Shown here: one piece after another, positions 49,080 to 53,443 of the stretch
How positions within the stretch are numbered: the stretch's first letter is position 1
How the letters are laid out: each line of letters starts with the position of its first letter
Assembly (NCBI RefSeq): GCF_019145195.1
Contig: NZ_JAHSTW010000014.1
Span: 1 to 53,443, forward strand
DNA length: 53,443 bases
From: Pseudomonas siliginis
Lineage (GTDB): Bacteria > Pseudomonadota > Gammaproteobacteria > Pseudomonadales > Pseudomonadaceae
Direction: 5' to 3'
Made by a program: the position numbers and the translations under genes
The notes under the pieces: model-generated
Told to the model about the DNA's origin: nothing
Seen by the model: the letters and a program-made list of their open reading frames with translations, nothing else
The model's database searches: none

Positions 49080-49826
49080 ATGTTCATACGTCCTTTTCTG
49101 TCCCTTTACGTCGGCCTTCTGAGCCTGTTCGCCGTCAATCAGGCCATGGCCGGCATTTCCCTGAGCAGCACCCGGCTGATATTCGACGGCAAGCACAAAG
49201 AAGCTGGCATCACCGTGCGTAACAGCGGTGCCGACGTGTTGATTCAGTCGTGGGTCGATACCGACAACGACGAGGCCTCTGTGCCCTTCGCCGTCACTCC
49301 GCCGCTGGTGCGCGTCAGCGACGGCGAGCAGCAGATTCTGCGGGTCATCTACGAAGGCACCGGTATGCCCAAAGACCGCGAGTCAGTGGTATGGCTGAAC
49401 GTGCAAGAGATCCCGCAGTCAGCAAAGACCGCGAACACTCTGCAACTGGCGGTGCGTCAACGGATCAAGCTGTTCTTCCGCCCTGCCGGGCTGAAAAACA
49501 ATGCCTATCAGGCACCGGCCGAATTGACCTGGCGACTGAACGAGCGCGCCGGCAAAACGAAATTGGAACTGAAAAACCCAGGGCTTTATCACGTCTCGAT
49601 TGCCGACATCAACGTTCAATCCGGCAATATCAGCGAGCATCCATTCGACTCGATGATGATCGCCCCCGGTGAACAAAAAGAGTTCGCTCTCAAACATCTT
49701 CAAGCGGCCAGTTCTCCGCGCCTGTCATTCAGCAGCATCAACGACTATGGCGCTCGCGATCGTTATGTCGCGCAACTTTCCAGCAGCGCCGAAGTGCGCG
49801 CAAGCCCGGATAAAGAATCGCCATAA
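49080..49826 (+). CDS. Periplasmic fimbrial chaperone
   Basis: A 248-residue PapD-like chaperone. The signal peptide MFIRPFLSLYVGLLSLFAVN ends QAMA, with cleavage before GISLSSTRLIF. Domain 1 contains the conserved basic site (STRLIFDGKHKEAGITVRNS), the PFAVTPPLVRV segment and the edge strand LQLAVRQRIKLFFRP with the subunit-clamping arginine/lysine. Domain 2 follows from about residue 140. It holds pilin subunits in the periplasm and delivers them to the usher. It lies between pilin and usher on the + strand. Confidence 0.92.
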   Translation: MFIRPFLSLYVGLLSLFAVNQAMAGISLSSTRLIFDGKHKEAGITVRNSGADVLIQSWVDTDNDEASVPFAVTPPLVRVSDGEQQILRVIYEGTGMPKDRESVVWLNVQEIPQSAKTANTLQLAVRQRIKLFFRPAGLKNNAYQAPAELTWRLNERAGKTKLELKNPGLYHVSIADINVQSGNISEHPFDSMMIAPGEQKEFALKHLQAASSPRLSFSSINDYGARDRYVAQLSSSAEVRASPDKESP

Positions 49827-49913
49827 CTCGCGTGCCGCTTTTTACCAGCCGCACTTTCACTGTATTTCTCTTCGCTCCGTTAGTTCGTATCGGAGGTGAT
49901 ATAGGGTTCCTGC

Positions 49914-52421
49914 ATGTTTTTACTCAAGCGCGATGGCCTGGCGCCGTTTTCGGTTGCCCTGGTCTTCAGCACAACCTGTCTGGCTGACGCCGAAGAACAA
50001 TTCAATACCTCGTTTCTGCAAGGCGCAACGTCCGCCATCGACCTGCAATCGCTGCTCGCCGGCAGCCGCGTTCTGCCCGGCACTTATCGGGTCGATCTGT
50101 ATGGCAACGATATGCTGGTGGGCCGGCGCGATATCGACTTTCGCCGTCTCCCCGACAGTCACAAGGTCGAAGCCTGTCTGACCCTGGACATGCTCAAGCA
50201 ACTGGGCGTCGATACTGGCAAGTTGCAGGCCAGCGGCAAGCTCGACATCGCCGATGCGGATGCCTGCCTCGACCTGCCCGCGCTGATCGACCACGCCAGC
50301 GTGCGCTATGACGTGCCGCGCCTGCGCTTGCTGGTCAGCGTGCCGCAGAGCGCCATGGAGCGTGGTCGCCGTGGTTATGTCGATCCGGCACTGTGGGACG
50401 AAGGCGTACCCGCAGCGTTCATCAATTATCAAGTGAGCAGCAACCGCAACAGCACCGACGCCGAGACCACGTTTGCCAATAACGTCGGCCTGCGCAACGG
50501 CATCAATCTCGGCGGCTGGCGCTTGCGCAACGAGTCCAACTTCAACAGCAGCACAGGCCGGCCGAGCACGTTCAGGAGCAACCGCAGCTATCTGCAACAC
50601 GACATCACCGCGTTGAAGGGCCAGTTCAGTGCCGGCGACATTTTTTCCGACGCCGACCTGTTCGACAGCGTGCGCTATCGCGGCCTGAAACTGGCCTCCG
50701 ACGATGGCATGCGCGCCGACAGCGAGCGCGGATATGCGCCGGTGATTCGTGGCATTGCGCAATCGAGTGCCACCGTGGAGATTCGCCAGAACAACTACAT
50801 TCTGTACACGGCCAACGTGCCGCCCGGGCCGTTCGAGATCAGCGATATCTACCCCAGCGGCTCAAATGGCGATCTGGAAATTACTGTGATCGAAGCCGAT
50901 GGCCGGCGCCGGGTGACGGTGCAGGCTTTCTCCAGCCTGCCGATCATGGTGCGCGAAGGGCAACTGAAATACAGCGTCTCGGCGGGCCGATACAACAGCA
51001 ACAGCGATGACCAGGAGACGCCAGAATTCCTCAGCAGCACCGTGGCTTATGGTGTCAGCAGTAACCTGTCGGCGATCGTGGGCACCCAGGCCACCGAGAA
51101 TTTCCAGGCACTGTCGATCGGCGCCGGGCGCAATACGGCGATCGGGGCAATCTCGCTCGACCTGACCCACTCCAACAGCCGCACGTTTGGCCGCACCGTC
51201 AAGGGCAACAGCCTGCGAGCGTTGTACGCCAAGACCTTCACTGGGACTGACACCAACTTCACCCTCGCTGCCTATCGCTATTCGACCGAGGGCTATCGCA
51301 CCTTGAGCGAACACGTCGAGGAGCTGAGCCGCGAAGGCGAGCAGCGCACCGGTAACTCAAAAACCCGCACCGATTTGACCGTCAACCAGAGCCTGGGGCG
51401 CAATCAGCAGTTCGGCAGCATCTACCTTAACGCTAGTGATCAGCGTTATTGGGGGCGCGGCGGTTCGCAGAGCCTGTCAGCCGGCTACAGCAACTATTGG
51501 GGTGATGTCAGCTACAACCTCAGCGTCACTTACACCAAGGATGTCGGCGACTACGGCCCGGCGAACAACGACACACTGTTTAACCTCTCAGTGTCGTTTC
51601 CCCTGGGCTCCAAGCCCCGCGCACCGAGAGCGTTCGTTTCGGCCAGCACGCAGAAAGACAACAGCAGCACCCAAGTCGGCATCAATGGCTATCTGTCCGA
51701 AGACAGCGACACCTATTACTCGGTGCAGGGCGGCAACAGTCGCACCGGTGGCAGCACGGGTTCGGCCAACCTCAGCACGCGAACTTCAGTGATGGACATC
51801 AGTGCCGGTTACAGCCAGGGCCGTGGCTACAACTCTCAGAATCTCAATGTCGCTGGATCGATTGTCGGCCACGCTGGCGGCATCAACCTGGGGCAAACCG
51901 TTGGTGAGACCTTCGCATTAGCCCAGGTCGAGGGTGTCGAAGGCGTGAAGATCGCCAGCTTCTCCGGGGCGAAAACCGCTGGCAATGGTTATGCGGTCGT
52001 GTCCAACGCGCAACCGTATCGGGTCAACTGGATCAGCCTCGACACCCGCGATCTGGGCGGCGATTTCGAAATTGAAAACGCCACTCAGCAAGTGGTGCCG
52101 CGTCGTGGTGCAGTGGTGCTGGCGCGCTACGCGAGCAAGACCGGGCGCCGCGTGCAGTTTTCCCTGTTCGACGCGCAGCACCAGCCGATTCCGTTCGGCG
52201 CCGCACTGGAAAACGCCGCCGGCAAGCAACTGGCGATCTCCGACCCGACCGGCAAGGCACTGGCGCTGGTCGAAGACGACTCCGGGACCTTGATCATCAA
52301 CTGGCAAGGCCAACGATGCGAAGCTTTTTATTCGTTGCCCCAGCGTGAAAAGGCACTGAATTATGAGCGGGCTTCACTGGTATGTGGCCCGCCAGCAACT
52401 GAGAAATCAGCAGATCGTTGA
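49914..52421 (+). CDS. Outer-membrane fimbrial usher (FimD/PapC family)
   Basis: An 835-residue usher forming the outer-membrane pore for fimbrial assembly. A signal peptide ends near TTCLA. The N-terminal domain begins EEQFNTSFLQGATSAIDLQS and continues LPGTYRVDLYGNDMLVGRRD. The long beta-barrel contains the plug region (GYAPVIRGIAQSSATVEIRQ, PPGPFEISDIYPSGSNGDLE). The C-terminal domains have the disulfide pair at GQRCEAFY and SLVCGPP. AGGG 8 nt before the ATG serves as ribosome-binding site, with a stronger GGAGG further upstream. It is the last fimbrial gene; no second chaperone follows before the prophage. Confidence 0.95.
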   Translation: MFLLKRDGLAPFSVALVFSTTCLADAEEQFNTSFLQGATSAIDLQSLLAGSRVLPGTYRVDLYGNDMLVGRRDIDFRRLPDSHKVEACLTLDMLKQLGVDTGKLQASGKLDIADADACLDLPALIDHASVRYDVPRLRLLVSVPQSAMERGRRGYVDPALWDEGVPAAFINYQVSSNRNSTDAETTFANNVGLRNGINLGGWRLRNESNFNSSTGRPSTFRSNRSYLQHDITALKGQFSAGDIFSDADLFDSVRYRGLKLASDDGMRADSERGYAPVIRGIAQSSATVEIRQNNYILYTANVPPGPFEISDIYPSGSNGDLEITVIEADGRRRVTVQAFSSLPIMVREGQLKYSVSAGRYNSNSDDQETPEFLSSTVAYGVSSNLSAIVGTQATENFQALSIGAGRNTAIGAISLDLTHSNSRTFGRTVKGNSLRALYAKTFTGTDTNFTLAAYRYSTEGYRTLSEHVEELSREGEQRTGNSKTRTDLTVNQSLGRNQQFGSIYLNASDQRYWGRGGSQSLSAGYSNYWGDVSYNLSVTYTKDVGDYGPANNDTLFNLSVSFPLGSKPRAPRAFVSASTQKDNSSTQVGINGYLSEDSDTYYSVQGGNSRTGGSTGSANLSTRTSVMDISAGYSQGRGYNSQNLNVAGSIVGHAGGINLGQTVGETFALAQVEGVEGVKIASFSGAKTAGNGYAVVSNAQPYRVNWISLDTRDLGGDFEIENATQQVVPRRGAVVLARYASKTGRRVQFSLFDAQHQPIPFGAALENAAGKQLAISDPTGKALALVEDDSGTLIINWQGQRCEAFYSLPQREKALNYERASLVCGPPATEKSADR

Positions 52422-52553
52422 TTGCCTTTCTGTGCCGGCCAGATGTCAACTGTCTGTCTCATACCCACAAAGCTTTTCGCAAGCTCGGGTAAAAATTCCT
52501 TTCGGACAGCAGAGCTATACAGCCGCTAATGCACCGAAAGGACATAACATCGG

Positions 52554-53192
52554 TCAATCATAAGCCAACTGAGGTCGCATGGCATGCTGCGCGCAACCGT
52601 ACTGTGAAAGTCCAAAGTCATCGCTGGACACTTGAGCCGCTTCGTTAAGCCGCTGACGTAGTGCAGCAGTCAGCTGTCGTTCGACTTCCCATGGATCCGA
52701 CAGGGCGGCTAGCTGTGGTGCCAGTTGCGGCGAGAGACTCATCAGCGATTGATTAAGCGAACGCGCCGTCTCATAAGCGGCCTTCTGCACAAAGCTGATT
52801 TCCACCAGCTCACCCTGTGCCTTGCGAAACTCCATCTCAGCCATCCGCGCCAGGTAATGCTCGCGATGCGCTCGTGCTTTCTGAAAGTCGAGTGTCTGCC
52901 CATGAACAAGATCAGCGGGCGGCGGCGCAGCCGTGTTAGTCGGCTCGGATTTGGCTGCGACGTGGCTGTAAACATCACGCTGAAGCCGATCCTCTTGGTG
53001 GCGAGCAGCGACGGCAGCCTTGCTCGGGTCAGCGGTATCGCGGATCAATGCTTCGGTGGCCAGAACGTCGACCTGCTTGCCATTGGGAGACAGGACAAGT
53101 CGACCGTTTTCCTTCAGCCAGGTGATGTAACTCGGCGACCGTCCGATGTGCGCAGCAAAGGCGCTCTTTGACAGGTACGTAGCTGTGCTCAT
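52554..53192 (-). CDS. Phage terminase small subunit
   Basis: A 212-residue protein of the Nu1/terminase-small-subunit type. The N-terminal helix-turn-helix reads YLSKSAFAAHIGRSPSYITW with LKENGRLVLSPNGKQVDV, followed by a Lys/Arg-rich linker with ARHQEDRLQRDV. The central helix is FQKARAHREHYLARMAEMEF. Terminase small subunits bind the packaging site and hand DNA to the large subunit. The ATG at 53192 has a strong AGGAGGG upstream. The large-subunit gene would normally lie downstream; to the left there is the fimbrial usher instead, so the prophage is truncated here or inserted with this gene at its edge. Confidence 0.8.
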   Translation of the reverse strand: MSTATYLSKSAFAAHIGRSPSYITWLKENGRLVLSPNGKQVDVLATEALIRDTADPSKAAVAARHQEDRLQRDVYSHVAAKSEPTNTAAPPPADLVHGQTLDFQKARAHREHYLARMAEMEFRKAQGELVEISFVQKAAYETARSLNQSLMSLSPQLAPQLAALSDPWEVERQLTAALRQRLNEAAQVSSDDFGLSQYGCAQHAMRPQLAYD

Positions 53193-53443
53193 AAGCCCTC
53201 CTTTTCAGCGGCTTTTCAATGAATCCTTTCAAGATTTCAGTCGATTGAAATTTCAGTAAGCTGGCGGGCCTTCCACTAACACGATCCCGCGGGTTTCCGA
53301 CCCCGTACCCTTAGAAAGTCCCCAGGGTCCCCGGCGGTTTTCTGCCCGGTCCGGTCAATCGACTCGGCATCCGAGTGCCATGCCCTACCCCCATCCCTTT
53401 GGAAAGACGGACATCCCTGCAAAGGTTTCAGCTAGAGAGATTC
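53193..53443. other. Upstream region of the terminase gene, possible packaging site
   Basis: The last 251 bp of the window contain no gene. Between 53310 and 53370 the sequence is GC-rich with GGGTCCCCGGCGG and CCCGGTCCGGTC, the kind of short symmetric sequence seen at cos sites next to small terminase genes. This is a positional guess; no cohesive-end sequence can be proven from the window. Confidence 0.3.

Noticed and set aside
1..53443. CRISPR arrays, rRNA genes, riboswitches
   Set aside because: No regularly spaced repeat-spacer units, rRNA signatures or recognisable riboswitch cores were seen on either strand.

Overview
The window is chromosomal DNA of a fluorescent Pseudomonas (P. fluorescens group). 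Supporting this are the high-GC codon use, the Pseudomonas-type short repeats (two REPIN doublets with GTGGGAGCGAGCCTGCTCGC ends and a GGCGAGGGGATTTATCCCC hairpin), a DUF3509 gene, and the run mtnC-mtnD-mtnB-MFS-aroC-hydrolase-unknown-prmB-cysteine hydrolase-small membrane protein-Smr, which is the order I know from P. aeruginosa.

Region 1 (1-15.45 kb) is core genome: rraB, speE (spermidine synthase), small conserved genes, an ankyrin protein, a FATP-type acyl-CoA synthetase, the methionine-salvage genes mtnBDC, aroC, prmB and an Smr-domain gene.

Region 2 (15.5-39.3 kb) is a mosaic of accessory DNA. It starts with an AT-rich surface-polysaccharide patch: an acyltransferase-3/SGNH O-acetylase and a membrane glycosyltransferase-like protein, flanked by imperfect copies of a CT(A/G)GAACAGAAT motif. 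Next is a putative defence locus. One strand has an operon of a YejK/NdpA (NA37) paralogue and a protein with hydrophobic C-terminal segments. The divergent strand has a PD-(D/E)XK nuclease fused to a P-loop ATPase. Decayed plasmid/ICE-type genes follow, then a 58-nt 3' fragment of tRNA-Ser(TGA), i.e. an attachment-site scar. Beyond it are a second putative nuclease operon (GIY-YIG protein plus a tail-anchored coiled-coil protein), an orphan receiver, a possible Tn7-like transposon end with a tnsA remnant, a diguanylate cyclase and a LysR/quinone-oxidoreductase pair. A (G)ACCGCTTNTGGCCGAAAGC-type repeat recurs only in this region. I see no intact integrase, CRISPR array or rRNA.

Region 3 (39.3-52.4 kb) is a chaperone-usher fimbrial cluster built together with its regulators: adhesin, PvrS-like hybrid kinase, PvrR-like REC-EAL phosphodiesterase, RcsC-like hybrid kinase with HPt, RcsB-like regulator, major pilin, chaperone and usher, all on the + strand. 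It resembles the cupD/pvrSR/rcsCB locus of P. aeruginosa PA14. Three near-identical 14-bp sites (TAAGAATCGYCTGA and TAGGGATCGTCTGA) lie before the adhesin, the pvrS-like gene and the pilin. Each is followed 23-24 nt later by a TANNGT -10-like hexamer. They closely match the enteric RcsAB box and probably mark a self-controlling RcsB regulon.

Region 4 (52.5 kb to the end) is the edge of a prophage, with a terminase small-subunit gene on the minus strand.
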